The notes beneath the pieces were generated by a model, which made no database searches, was not told the DNA's origin, and saw only the letters and a list, made by a program, of their open reading frames with translations. Positions 46,385 through 57,989 of a stretch of DNA of 64,000 bases are shown one piece after another. The translations under genes were made by a program, and so were the position numbers. Origin of the DNA: Impatiens glandulifera (taxonomy: Eukaryota > Streptophyta > Magnoliopsida > Ericales > Balsaminaceae); NCBI RefSeq assembly GCF_907164915.1, contig NC_061863.1:37297382-37361381 (forward strand), given 5' to 3'. Positions within the stretch are counted from its first letter, which is position 1. Each line of letters starts with the position of its first letter.

Positions 46385-47930
46385 AAAAACCCAAATTGTA
46401 GTTAGGTATCCAAAATTATATATGTGGATAAATACTTGAGATCGTTTAGACAATATCCCATCTTAAACCTATTTGTGGTTAGATAGACTAAATCCTATAT
46501 GTGGATAGATACATGAGATCATTAGTATACGATCCCGTTTTAAACCCTAACTGTGGTTAGGTATCCTAAATCTTATTTGTTTATAGGTACGTTAGAATAT
46601 TTTTACATGATTACTTCTTAAACCCTAATTGTAGTTAGGTATCATAAATCATATCTATCGATAGGTACATGAGATTATTCGTACACAATCCCGTAGTAAA
46701 CCCTAATTGTAGTTATGTATATCAAAATTATATATGTTAATAGGTGCGATAGATCGTTTTATACAATTCCCTAAAAAGCCTAGTTATGCCTAGGTTTCAA
46801 AACCCTATTTGTAGTTAGGTATCCTAAATCCTATATGTCAATAGGTACTGAGATCGTTTGTACATGATTCTAAACCCAATTATAGCTAGGTATCCTAAAT
46901 CCTATTTATCGATTGTACATGAGATTGTTCGTATACAATCCCATTGTAAAACTCTAATTGTAGTCAGATATCTTGAATCCTATCTATCGTGCGATAGATT
47001 GTTTTATACGATTACACTAAAATCCCTAGTGATTCCTAGGTATCAAAACCTTAATTGTAGTTAGGTATTCTAATTATATCGATAGGTATGTGTGATCGTT
47101 TGTACACGATTCCGTCTTAAATTATAATTGTAGTTAGGTATCCTAAATCCTAACTATCGATAGGTATGTGAGATTGTTCATACACAATCCAGTTGTAAAA
47201 CCCTAATTGTAGTTAGGTATTCAAAATCCTATATGTGATAGGTGTGATAGATTATTTTATACGATTACGAGGAAAACCCTAGGGATGCCTAGGTATCAAA
47301 TTCTTAATTGTAGTTAAGTATCCTAAATCCTATTCGTCGATAGGCATACGAGATTGTTTGTAATCAATCCCGTTATAAAACCCTAGTTGTTGTTAGGTAT
47401 CTCAAAATCATATATGTTGATAGGTACAATAGAGCATTTTTATACGATTTCACTAAAAACCTTAGTTGTGCCTTGATATCGAGACCCTATTTTTTAATAG
47501 GTACAAGAAATTATTTGTACATGATTTCATGATAAACTCTATCTATTGATAGATATGCTAATTTTTTGTAAACAATTTTGTCGATAAACCCTATCTGTTA
47601 ATAGGTCGAGACGTTGTTTATAAACGATTCTATCAGTAAACTCTATCTCTTGATAGGTACTCCCTCTCGCAACATTAATGCAATCAAAACACTATCGATC
47701 CATCTCTATATATTGATGAATCCTTTAAGCCCTATCTATCCCAGGAATTAGCGATCGTTTATACACGATATTCCCTATCCAAAGCCCTGTGATCAAACAG
47801 GTAATCCAAACTCTATCACTTGATAGGTCCTCAAACAAATCCTATAACTCGAATAATTATCCAAATCATATTCTCCAAACAGGTAATCCATGCCCTATCC
47901 CTCGTATAGGTTCTCAAGAAAACCATTTTT
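46385..47930. repeat. Minisatellite of 78- and 103-bp alternating units
   Basis: ACCCTAATTGTAGTTAGGTA recurs, for example at 46621, 46699 and 46802 (spacing 78, then 103). Each unit continues with ATCCTAAATCCTAT, TATCGATAGGTA and GATCGTTTGTACACGATCCC. The TATCGATA and GTACACGATC parts are palindromic. Copies decay toward 47930. About 15-18 units. It may be the LTR or 3' end of the gypsy element, or an independent array. Confidence 0.8.
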
Positions 47931-48114
47931 TAAGATTAAAGTCGCTAATTAACTTAGGATAATTAATCAACGTTATAAACTTACCAGATTTTGATAATTT
48001 AATTTAAATAATCAAAAAGGGAGAAATTGTAAGATTTAATTAATCTAGAACACTTAATATAATTACTCTATAAAGTTTTGATAATTTAGTTTAAATAATC
48101 AAAAAGGGAGAAAT
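47931..48114 (+). repeat. Duplicated polypurine tract before LTR E (87 bp)
   Basis: GATAATTTAATTTAAATAATC followed by AAAAAGGGAGAAAT occurs twice, leading to TGTAAG at 48028 and TGTTAG at 48115, 87 bases apart. Only the second continues as the LTR. It has the same structure as the 89-bp units in element A. Confidence 0.8.
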
Positions 48115-48239
48115 TGTTAGAGTAAAGTCTTTTATTAATTCTATGTGCATTAATAAGACTGAGGCATGCTAAATTATTTATGTGTAGGGTCAAAGTGAAG
48201 AAAACCGGCAAGGGAATTAGTCCTGTAGTTGATCAAATT

Positions 48240-48830
48240 CGGTATTTGATCAACTTCAATATTTTTAAGGAGCGCGTTCCATAGTTTGTCCAAATTAGTT
48301 TTTGGATAAGCGCTTCCGGTTTTATGTCCACTTTGGTATTTTTTCCAAATCGGTATTTGGAGAAGCGCTTCGGGTTTTAGGTCAACTTCGGTATTTTGTC
48401 TAATTCAATATTTGGAGAAGCGCTTCCGGTTTTATGTCCAATTCGGTATTTTGTCCAAATCGGTAATTGGAGAAGCGCTTCCAGTTTTATGTCCACTTCG
48501 GTATTTTGTCCAAATCGATATTTGGAGAAGCGCTTCCGGTTTTATGTTAACTTTAGTATTTTGCAGGAGCGCGTCCGGTTTTATGTTAAGCTCAGCTTTT
48601 GCTAGGCGTTTCCCGTATTTGATCAAATTCGGTATTTGAGCAAATTCGGGTTTATATCAACGCTTTCGGTATTTAACCAGTTCAGTTTTATACAAGGCAC
48701 TTCCGGTATTTAACTAGTTCAGTTTTATAAAAGGTGCTTCTGGTATTTAACTAGTTCGATATTATACAAGGTGCTTCCGGTATTTGATCAGATTCGGTTA
48801 TATATCAGTGTTTCCGGTATTTGATGAAAT
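48240..48830. repeat. About 56-bp minisatellite in LTR E
   Basis: GCGCTTCCGGTTTTATG followed by TCGGTATTTTGTCCAAATCG and a GGAGAA end recurs at about 48310, 48364, 48421, 48474, 48530 and 48570. A shorter variant with TTCCGGTATTTAAC continues to 48830. Overlapping frames on both strands here are repeat-encoded. Confidence 0.85.
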
Positions 48831-49485
48831 TCGTTATTCGATCAAGCATTCATTATTGACAGTCTGACACAACAGCTGAGCTAATTCTATAGAAGACTGC
48901 CACGTGCCAATTCAATTCAAATCTAATGTGATGTACGTTCCCAATACACCACGATCTCCTTAAAGAATATTCGGCACACTACCATCATCTAGTACACCCA
49001 CGATTAATAACATATTCTTTAGTGTACTATTCTAGAACACATCCAACCAAAATAGGACAGGTGTCCTCTAAAGAAAATTTGTCTGTTGAGGAACTATCTA
49101 TTTAAGAATAAGTTGGAGGCCAATTTGAAATCACATTATTCCCTTTTCACGATTGTCTCACTGCTGCATTCACGAGTTTTAGGAATATTTGTGAACTTTC
49201 TCTCAAGCACTCAAGTTCTAAAAGTCTACAAGTTTGCTAGATCATAAAGTTGTATTACATTCACTGATATTTCTGTGTGAAATTCAGTATTTTAAGTTAA
49301 ACAGAGGTTGTTCTGTTTAACAGAGTGTGTTGTGCTAGGAGTTCAGAAACAGGCAGTGTCTAAGTCCTAGTTGTCCCACTAGGTTTTTGTAAGCGTTGTA
49401 TTCAAACCAAATCTTCTAGTGTGTATCCTTCTCAAGTTTGAGAAAAAGGGGTGACGTGTGAGGTTTTGCTCTGAACATCCATAAA

Positions 49486-49490
49486 CAAAC
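49486..49490. other. Target-site duplication of element F, left copy
   Basis: CAAAC at 49486-49490 is repeated at 57985-57989, flanking TGTAGAATT...AATTCTACA. Removing F and one copy restores continuity of LTR E, which confirms the insertion. Confidence 0.9.
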
Positions 49491-49669
49491 TGTAGAATTT
49501 TGAGAGAAGAAAAATAATTATTTTATTGCTTGATAATTTCTTTTTTTTTGGGAAAACGATTTAGTGTCATTTTATTAAAATCTTAAAACGGGAAAGAAAA
49601 CGGACATAGTTTTCTCTAACATTCTAACAAACCTAGAAAGTTAGAATAAAGTTCAAGAACCAAACAATT

Positions 49670-52600
49670 CTAACAAAGCAACATACATGACTTACAAACA
49701 AAACATAAAGAACTAGCTAGCCTTAAAATATTAAAAGATGTGACTTCATCATAATTGACTTTCCATTCGTGACAATGGACCCATTCCTGCTCGCCTTTAG
49801 GAACCCATCTCCACGTTCTAATTAGCGCACCACAATCAAATACAATGTCGCTCCACACATGATCAACATTTCGACGAACTCTACCAAAGACTATAGCATT
49901 TCTCTCAGGCCACAAATGATAAACGATAGCAGCAAACCCACACTTAAAGACGTTAGTATGAAATTTACTACCTTTAGATAAGACTTGGGCAGCAACTTTT
50001 ATATCCTCCCATGGCTAAAGTGAAAAGATTCCAAATAGACTTAGAAAAAAAAAGTCACCCAAAAGATGATCAATGGACTCCGCAAACCCACTACAAAGAA
50101 CACAATTGGCGTCCGGAATATCCATATAAGCAAGAATACGATCACGGGTACTAAGTCTACCACAGAAAGCCAACCAAAGAATAAACCGGTGTCTTAGAAT
50201 GATTTTCGAGGACCACACAAGTGAAGCCCAACTTACAATTTGAACTCTTTTCCGAATAACATTCCAAATCGCACTTGACTTAATTTTCCCATTTTCTTCC
50301 GTTTTCCACAAGTGCACATCATCCATATTACAAATATTGAGACCGTTCAAATGATCAATAGATCTTTTGCCTTCCAAGACTCTAGTAATAACCGAAACCC
50401 AAAGCCCGTTATGAATGTTATGAACCGTGGCAGCCGCACAATCCCTCTGGATCCTTAGGCCTCAGAATTCGTCTCTACTAATCAATGGTTTTTTTTCGAA
50501 CCATGGGTCGTGCCAAAACAGAGTGTCATGCCCATCACCAATTCGGATGTCAAATATCAAACCAATGCTGTTTTTGAGCTTCAATATCTTCTTTAATGAC
50601 CAAGCCATGTTGTTGGTAATTTTGCACGTCCATATGCTCATTTCACGTTTCATAAACCGGGAGTGCACCCATTTGATCCATAAGGAATCCTGCTTAGATT
50701 GTAAGGCCCATAAATGCTTGTAAGTAACAACACGATTCCATTCGACACAATTCTTCAAACCCACACATCCTTCGTCCTTAGGTTTACACACATCAGTCCA
50801 CTTGACTTTTTTTTCCCCACGGCCATGAGTGCCCCAAATGATGTCCCATAATAATGTATCAAGCTCCCGCATCACCTTCTTAGGAAGAATAATTTGTTGA
50901 GGCCAATACCCGATAAGCCCCATTATCACGCTGCCCACCAATTCAATCCTTCCCGCATAAGATATCTTCTTGGCTGCCCAACCCATAATCACGTTTTTGA
51001 CCTTCTCAATAAGTGTCATGCAATGTACTACATGAATCTCCCTTGCTGTAAGTGGATCTCCCAAGTAACGGACTGGAAACCACCCTTCGGAGATGCCCAT
51101 GATGTCTTGTATCCTTGCCTTTGTCTCATCAATAACACCGCCATAGAACGCTGCACTTTTTCCTCATTAATCAATAAACCTATAACATCAGAAAAGAAGT
51201 TAAGAGCATATTTTATAGTTTTAATGGTATCAACATCGGCGCATGCAAGAACAAATAGGTCGTCAGCAAAACAAAGGTGAGTAATCTTCTCTTGCTCATA
51301 GAAAGGGTGGAAAGTGTAATGACAGTTCTTTCGGAATGTCGTTAAGACACTCTTAAAAACCTCCATCATCAACACAAAGATAAAAGAAGAGAGAGGGTCA
51401 CACTACCTCATGCCACTTTCGTCTTTGAAGTAGCCACCGTGAGCTCCATTGACACAAACAAAGAAACGGGAGGTAGAAACACACTGCATAATCCATTCAA
51501 TGAAGATTCTAGAGAAGCCCGAGACAACAAGAAAATCATATATAGTTTCCCACTTGACGGAATCAAAAGCCTTGCGAATGTCAATTTTAAACGTGACCCG
51601 AGGCAAGATCCATTTTTTTCCATAACCCTTAAGAATGTTCTACATTAAGAGAATGTTATGCAATATAGACCTACCGGGTATGAATATAGATTGGACTAGA
51701 CTAACAATGCTAGAAATCAATTGTTTTGCAAGTATTTTCGAAATGATTTTATAAACAACATTACAACATGAAATGGGTCGGAAGTCTTGTATTTTTTCAG
51801 GTATGGAACTTTTGGGAATGAGGTTTAAAATAGTTAGATTCCATTGCTTGAGCATTTTATGATTCCTAAAAATCTCTAAAATCCCCTCTGTAATGTCATT
51901 GCCAACAATGTCCCAATTTACTTTGAAAAACTCAGCGTTAAACCCATCTGGATCGGGACTTTTGTTACCATTAATACCAGTCAAGGCCTTACTAACCTCC
52001 TCTCTCGAGACAATCCTAAAATCACGACTATCATCAGTAGAAATCTTCTTGTCAACAATCTGATAGAGCGTATTAAGATGACTATGTTGCTACCCAGCCT
52101 TAGTACCCATAAGACCCCGATAATATTGGATAGCCAAATCCTGAATCTGATCCTGGCCTTGCACAAAATCTCCATTGTCTTTCTTGAGCCTATGGACTTT
52201 GTTTCTAAGGTTCCTAGAAGATCATTTCCAATAAAAGAAAGTCGTGTTCTTATCCCCGAGAAAAATCCAACTCTGTCTCGATTTTTGTTTAGCGAAGCTT
52301 TCCTCCATTAAACTAAGCTTTCTGAAAGAATTAAGAGAAGACTTTTCTTCCTCCCGAAGATTGTCATCGGCATCATTTCCAAGGAACCAGGATTGAACCT
52401 CATCAAGATCCTCTCTAGTAGTCATTACCCTCTTAGAAATATTGCTGAATTTTATGCGATCAAACTTAACAAGTTGATTCTTAAGGAGCCTTAACTTTTC
52501 AGAAACCCGAAACATATTGGAGTCATCAACCTGCGTACTCCAAACCTCATTAAGGTTGCTTTTGAAGTTGCCATTATCCATCCAAAAATTGAAGAACTTG

Positions 52601-53330
52601 AATGGGTGTCTCATCTTCTTATCCTTCTCCCAAAAGAGCTTGATCGGACAATGGTCAGAGATTCTCGGGTTAAGGACATGGATATGACTCATCGGGTATT
52701 TGGCAGCCCAACTCGCATTGATAAGATCCCTATCGATTCTTCTCCTTCTAATATTCTCATCACCTCTCGTCGAGGACTAAGTGAAGAAGTTGCCAGAATT
52801 GGTTGGCTCAACACAACCAATTTCACGAATGCAATCATTAAAATCAATCATGTCATGAGTGAAATCAGAATCCGAACTCCTCTCATTTACAGCCCTAGTA
52901 ACATTAAAATCCCCCAAAACAGCCCATGGGTCCTCATCATCAATTTTATCTTTTAGACATCTCCATAACAGTCTTCTGTCTGTGCTCGAATTAATACCGT
53001 AAACAATAGCTAACCGAAAAGAATTGTCATCAATCTTGCTTTTAGCTTCAACCATAATAACCAGATCAGAAGTATAGAGCATTTTGACATCAACCACTTC
53101 AACATTCCAAGCAACCCAAATCCTAGCGGTTATATTGTTAGAGTTATGTAACAAGTCCCATTTACTATCCATACAAAGGATTTTGATTCTATCAACATTG
53201 CGATCCTTCACCTTGGTTTCAAGAATTCCCAAGATAGTAAGCTTCTGATCATCAATAATCTTACAAATTTATTTGCTCTTGATGGTATCGTTAAGGCCTT
53301 GTATATTCCATGTCATAATATTCATAAAGT
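49670..53330 (-). pseudogene. LINE ORF2: endonuclease and reverse transcriptase
   Basis: Reading leftward, the apurinic-type endonuclease starts TWNIQGLND near 53318 and continues ILGILETKVKD, AVLGDFNVTRAVNE and ISDHCPIKLFW (about 52645-52680). Reverse transcriptase carries NKSPDPDGFNAEFFK, DFRPISCCNVVYKII, TFKIDIRKAFDSVKW and FADDLFV (about 51256-51275), all core motifs. A frame change near 51100 leads to WFPVRYLGDPL and LWDIIWG. The end has a zinc-binding CVLCSGFAESIDHLL and WPERNAIVF. Stops and frame changes near 53275, 52775, 52210, 51985, 51650, 51400 and 50460 make it a pseudogene. The intact protein nicks target DNA and copies LINE RNA in place. Confidence 0.9.
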
Positions 53331-56300
53331 AATATGCAAGTTGGATTCATGAATTTCATTGTCATCATGGTTAACAAGCTTCCTAGCCATTTCATAATCC
53401 CTTCCAATGCTGCTATCATTTTCTGAAAACCCATAAGCATCACTATCTTGGCTATCCTCAATTGCCACTGATTGATTAACTTTAAGATTGGGGCAGTATA
53501 TGGGCATTGGATCATTCTCGTTAGGAACCAGTAACTCAACATTATTGTGCTCACAGTTATCAATCAATAGAATTTGACTTTGTTTACCTTCAATATCAGT
53601 GTCACAGATCCCTGCTAATCCAGAACCAATATCACCCAAACCTGTTGTACCTGAATTTTCCCAACCGACCAAAGCAGCCTCAAAAGTGACCAACCCAGAA
53701 GCAACTAATAATGACCCAAATAACCCACCAAACTTATCAGAACCATCAGACTCACTAGACCCATTAAATCCTACAACAAATGAACAAGAAAGACCAGCCA
53801 ACCCAACCCAACCACAGGGGTTGCCAAACTAAAAACAACCATCGCAAACTGTTTTGCCAAGGATAACCCCTCCTTAGACCCTGAATAATCAAACTATGTT
53901 GGAACTGAAAACCCATCCAGACTTGCAACGAATACGGCCAACCTGGATATTAACGTTTTATATCGACCCGACTTAAACCCTGCTAAATCAAAGTCTACAG
54001 CATGACCTTCATCAATAGTTTTATTATTACCCAGCACATGTTGAAGCCCAACTCTACAGATTTTCTTATCATTACAAGAAAGTACACTCTTATACCCCCA
54101 ATATTATTTCCAAGCCAACCAAGCACTCCAAGCCGATGATCAGTACATTCCTCAAACCTTTGAATATCCTGACCACATCCATGACTTAGAACTGTATTAG
54201 GGTTTTGATTACCGTATTCAAGATTGAGATCAATGTGAGTTCCTAAAATAAGTTGACCCAAATCATCCCTCATGGAAAAAGCAAACTCAGTACCCAAGAA
54301 GTTAGGTGTAGAACCAATGTCAAGGCTAAGGAGTCTACGGTCCAATTTATTTGTGAGGAGAATAGTACTGCAGGAACTAAGAGACTTTTGATTGGAGCAA
54401 GAATGTTCTTTTTCATGACTGAGATTAGGAATCATATCCTTATCCCTATCACCCTGATTGGGGGATTTATGACCTTTCACTAAAAGCTCACCATTCTACA
54501 TAGTATTATTATAATTCTTTGAAAAAATATCATGATCATGGATGTAAGGGGTGGTTGAGCAAGAATTCCCACAGTCCTGATCAAGAACACAGTCTTGACC
54601 TAAGATGACAAGGTCCTGATCAGAGATGACATTGTCCATACCTGGATTGACACAATCTTAATCAGCAATGATACGGTTCCGACCTGGGATGACAAGGTCC
54701 TGATCAGAGATGACATTGTCCAGACCTGGGATGACATTGTCTTGACCAGAAATGACACGGTCCTGACCTTGGATTACATAGTCCTAACTTGAGATGACAA
54801 GGTCCTGACCTGGAATGACACGGTCCTTGTTAAGGATGACAAGGTATTGACCTGGGATGAAACAATCCTGACCTGAGATGACACAGTCCTGACCCGAGAT
54901 GACAAGGTCATGACCTTGAGCGGATAACATTATAGATTGTTCAATTTCCTTCCTAGCACCAAGATTCTAATTCTGATCCAGCAATTCAACCTGCTTCTGC
55001 ACCTAGACTTGTTTCAACTTTCTCTTCTTTTTCATTATTAACCCATGACTTTTCTTAACCTCATGTAGGAGAGGAAAATTGCAAACCTTTTCATGAGAAA
55101 GATTGCTAGCCATCATATTGCCAGCTTACAAGCTCTCATTACACTTCCCATGGTAACTTGGGGAAAAAGTCGGCATACTCTTACCCTGAAAAGTAGTATC
55201 ACCATTACCCTTAACTCTGTTACGACACCATAACCGTTTAACCATTTTTTTTTTCTTCTCAATCCATTTGTATGGCCCTGATTCTTTTTTCCTAAAATTA
55301 CCCATTGCCTTGACATCAAGAAAAACAAGCTTTCCAGATTTTAGAAACCAACTCGTATTATCACACTGGCCAGACTGATGAGCAAGAGGCTCAGGGTCAA
55401 CAACAATATTTCTATTGTTAAGACCAACTATTGGGTTGGGAACACTGGAATTGGGAAGATTACCAGTGTTTGGAGAAAAAAATATTGACAGGACAGTTCT
55501 TAATAGAGTGGGTAAAAGTGTTTCACCTAATACAACGATTTGGCCTCCATTCGTATTGCACACCAATGGTATAAGAAGAACCCAACCTATCTTGTAGTTC
55601 AAGCTTCATGGGAAGGTTGTTTCCTGGATGAATTTCAACACTCACTCTGGCAATGGATGCCCGTTCTATCCTTCCATTGCTGGGTCAAACATAAGAGGCA
55701 TCCCAAGCATGCTTGCAATATATGCTCCAACTCACAAGGTTTACAATTTTTGTTGAGCTTTTCACACCACTTATATATCATGAATCTCTGACTTTTAATA
55801 AATGTATACTCAACACTAATGATTCCCTGCAACTCACTGCCATTGCGGAATGATAGAAAGTAAAACTCAAAATTATTAACAGTTACCTTCTAAAGACCAA
55901 CTTTCTCCCATAGTTCCAAAATAGTATTTCTAACAACAATGAATGGGATCTTAGTGTTTCCCATAAAATGACCAACAATGACACAACCCCAAGCTTTGAC
56001 ACAAACTTTCTTAAATTCTGGAGGGAGTTTGAACTTATATGGCTGATCAAGGGTAATCACAGCCAAAGAAGAAGTATCAACACTGAATTTACCCTTTTCA
56101 GGGTTAGGCGTGGCAGTTATGTTCTATATGTTACCTTCCTGCAGGATCTTCCAGGATTATTTCTAACTGAATATTCTTGGGCTTTGTGACATTTAGAAAC
56201 TTCCTTAATTAAATCAACCGACCATTTAACAACAACATCATACTGACTCTTATCAAACAAATTTCAATCTTGTAAATAATGGACATTGAACTGGATATTC

Positions 56301-56450
56301 ATCTACTCAAAACAGTCCTTAGCCATCATGATTTCCTATCTTCTAGCCTGGAGCAATAACTTTCTTATTTGATTACGAAGCCCAGATAGATTTACTATCT
56401 CATTCTTTTGCATCAACCAAGCTTGAGGGATTTCATTAGAGATAGGCCGA
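53322..56450 (-). pseudogene. LINE ORF1 (RNA-binding/gag-like) region
   Basis: The right part (56450-55560, minus) contains a stretch resembling the DUF4283-type domain of plant LINE ORF1: a LGMPLMFDP-like segment and VQYEW-like words in broken frames. The longest open pieces are 55602-55126 (GPYKWIEKKKKMVKRLW, basic), 54480-53995 and 53801-53322, all without firm domains. A 21-bp repeat lies inside (54560-54930). Domain assignment is tentative; position upstream of ORF2 is the main support. Confidence 0.5.
54560..54930. repeat. 21-bp repeat within LINE ORF1
   Basis: GATGACAAGGTCCTGACCTG and variants (GATGACACGGTCC, GATGACATTGTCC) recur about 15 times, mostly 21 bases apart. On the coding (minus) strand this is a seven-residue repeat of the type QDxVISG. 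Such a repeat is not a standard part of LINE ORF1. Confidence 0.8.
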
Positions 56451-56648
56451 GGAGGAGCATGAGGCTTACTAACATTAGAAGAAATAGGACTGGCGTTAGT
56501 AGAAATATCACCAGAACTTCCTAGGGGATCAGAACCTTTCTTCTATATAATACTAGTCTTTTCAGTCCACCTGACCTGCCTACTACCAACATGTTTTGGG
56601 CTTTGCTTCTCTTGCTATGCGGGTTTTGGGCTTTGCTTGTTAATTTCT

Positions 56649-56855
56649 TATATATTACATAAGAAATCTAGTGCTTAAATAGTGAAAATTACAAATAAAT
56701 AAAATAAAATAAAATAAAATATCAATAAAATAAAAAAATATCAATAAAGATGAAAACTATAGATAAAATAAAAATCAAATCAGTAGCAAATCTTCAATCA
56801 TGTAACAAATATATTATTCTCATTGATTTGCTACTGTATTCCTTTGAATTCTACA
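56649..56855 (-). repeat. 3' LTR of element F, larger part
   Basis: It matches the 5' LTR (57716-57984) from TATTACATAAGAA to AATTCTACA. It contains a run of AAAAT pentamers (about 56694-56725), longer than in the partner LTR. The other 51 bases of this LTR lie at 49491-49541 on the far side of the LINE. Confidence 0.85.
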
Positions 56856-57011
56856 CTCCCCCACAAGTTGGGTAGTAGATGTTGAGACTACCCAACTTAC
56901 CACATATTTCCTTGAATCGCCTTGGTGAGATGTCAACCACCTGATTGCGTGATGTAACGTAGAGGGGTGTTATAGAGCCTTGAGCAGAGATTGAAGAGGG
57001 TGTTGCCGATG

Positions 57012-57540
57012 GGATTAGATGTTGATGTCAGCGAGTGAAGATTTGAATCGTCAGAGTGTCGCTGGATATTGATGACAGCGAGTGACGTTCAAATTGCTGG
57101 AGTGTCGCTGGATGTTAATGATAGCAAGTGAAGTTTGAATCGTTGGAGTGTCGCGGCATATTGATGACAACGAGTGACGTTTGAATCTTCGGAGTGTAGC
57201 TGAATGTTGATGACAACGAGTGACGTTCGAATCGCGGGAGTGTCGCTGAATGTTGATGACAACAAGTGACGTTCGAATCGTCGGAGTGTCGCTGAATGTT
57301 GATGACAACGAGTGACGTTCGAATCGCCGGAATGTCGCTGAATGTTGATGACAATGAGTGACGTTCGAATCACCGGAGTGTCGTTGAATGTTGATGACAA
57401 TGAGTGACGTTCGAATCGCCGAAGTGTCGATGAATATTAATGATAGCGAGTGACGTTCCAATTGCTGGAGTGTCGCTGAATGTTGATGACAGCAAGTGAC
57501 GTTCGAATCGCCGGAGTGTCGCTGGATATTGATAAATAAA
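57012..57540. repeat. 48-bp repeat forming the interior of element F
   Basis: About eleven units of GATGTTGATGACAACGAGTG followed by ACGTTCGAATCGCCGGAGTG and TCGCTGA, 48 bases each. Because 48 is divisible by three, three minus-strand frames stay open and spell a 16-residue repeat (RHSGDSNVTRCHQ-type). This is probably a by-product, not a gene. Confidence 0.9.
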
Positions 57541-57715
57541 ATATTATTTCGAATACAATAATAAAATATAAAAGAAATAGAAAATAACAATAATAATAAT
57601 TATAATTAATAGAGCATTATTAGAGTCCTTCATCAATGGCTAAAGTACCATTGATGGAGGCAGCGTGGAAGACTAGATTTTATAGCTCAAGAACAAAACT
57701 TTGGCTCTGATACCA

Positions 57716-57984
57716 TGTAGAATTTTGAGAGAGGAAAAATAATAATTTTATTAATTTATTAAATATTACATAAGAAGTCTAGTGCTTAAATAGTGAAAAT
57801 TAAATATCAATAAAATAAAATATCAATAAAATAAAGATCAAATCAATAGATAAAATAAAAATCAAATCAACAGCAAATCTTCAATCAAGTAATAAATCAA
57901 TTATTCTCATTTATTTGATACTTATAACATTCCATTCATGGAATTTCCATTCTTAGAATTGTTTCTTTCTAAGATAATTCTACA
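57716..57984 (-). repeat. 5' LTR of element F
   Basis: 269 bp, TGTAGAATTTTGAGAG at one end and AATTCTACA at the other on the plus strand. Next to it at 57703-57715 is GGCTCTGATACCA, the complement of the Met-tRNA primer site, which fixes the minus-strand orientation. Confidence 0.9.
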
Positions 57985-57989
57985 CAAAC

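Larger units (their letters stand above)
48115..49490 (+). repeat. 5' LTR of element E, first part
   Basis: It starts TGTTAGAGTAAAG and includes a 56-bp repeat (48300-48600) and the conserved box (49449-49485: GGGGTGACGTGTGAGG, CTCTGAACATCCATAAA). It is interrupted at 49490 by element F just inside that box. The remainder (57990-58210) ends CACGATCCTAACA, giving about 1.6 kb in total. Confidence 0.8.
49542..56632 (-). mobile_element. L1-type LINE inserted in the LTR of element F
   Basis: The element is flanked by TTGCTTGATAATTTCT (49526-49541) and TTGCTTGTTAATTTCT (56633-56648), a 16-bp target duplication with one mismatch. The poly(A) end (nine T on the plus strand, 49541-49549) is on the left, so the LINE reads on the minus strand, 7.1 kb long and close to full length. 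ORF1 lies to the right and ORF2 (endonuclease, reverse transcriptase, zinc-binding end) to the left. Both are interrupted by stops and frame changes. Confidence 0.9.
49491..57984 (-). mobile_element. Element F: 1.39-kb non-autonomous LTR element with a LINE inside
   Basis: The 5' LTR on the minus strand is 57984-57716 (269 bp) and the 3' LTR is 56855-49491, the latter split by a LINE. LTR ends are TGTAGAATT and AATTCTACA. Primer site TGGTATCAGAGCC (57715-57703) and polypurine tract AACTTGTGGGGGAG (about 56869-56856) are both present. The interior (about 850 bp) has no retroelement gene; it is largely a 48-bp repeat. Without the LINE and its duplication the element is about 1387 bp. It must use enzymes from another element. 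Confidence 0.9.

Noticed and set aside
46385..47930. Telomere-like CCCTAA words
   Set aside because: CCCTAA occurs about once per long unit, not as a tandem heptamer. This is a minisatellite, not an interstitial telomere.
48396..48639. Overlapping ORFs with FGEALPVLCP-type repeats
   Set aside because: They are encoded by the 56-bp LTR minisatellite on both strands, not genes.
53599..53832. Pro/Asn-rich plus-strand ORF
   Set aside because: It is antisense to LINE ORF1/ORF2 linker sequence, without a start context or homologues I recognise.
57051..57590. 179-residue minus-strand protein with 16-residue repeats
   Set aside because: All three minus frames are open because the 48-bp unit is a multiple of three. 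There are no start context or domains, and it lies inside a non-autonomous element.
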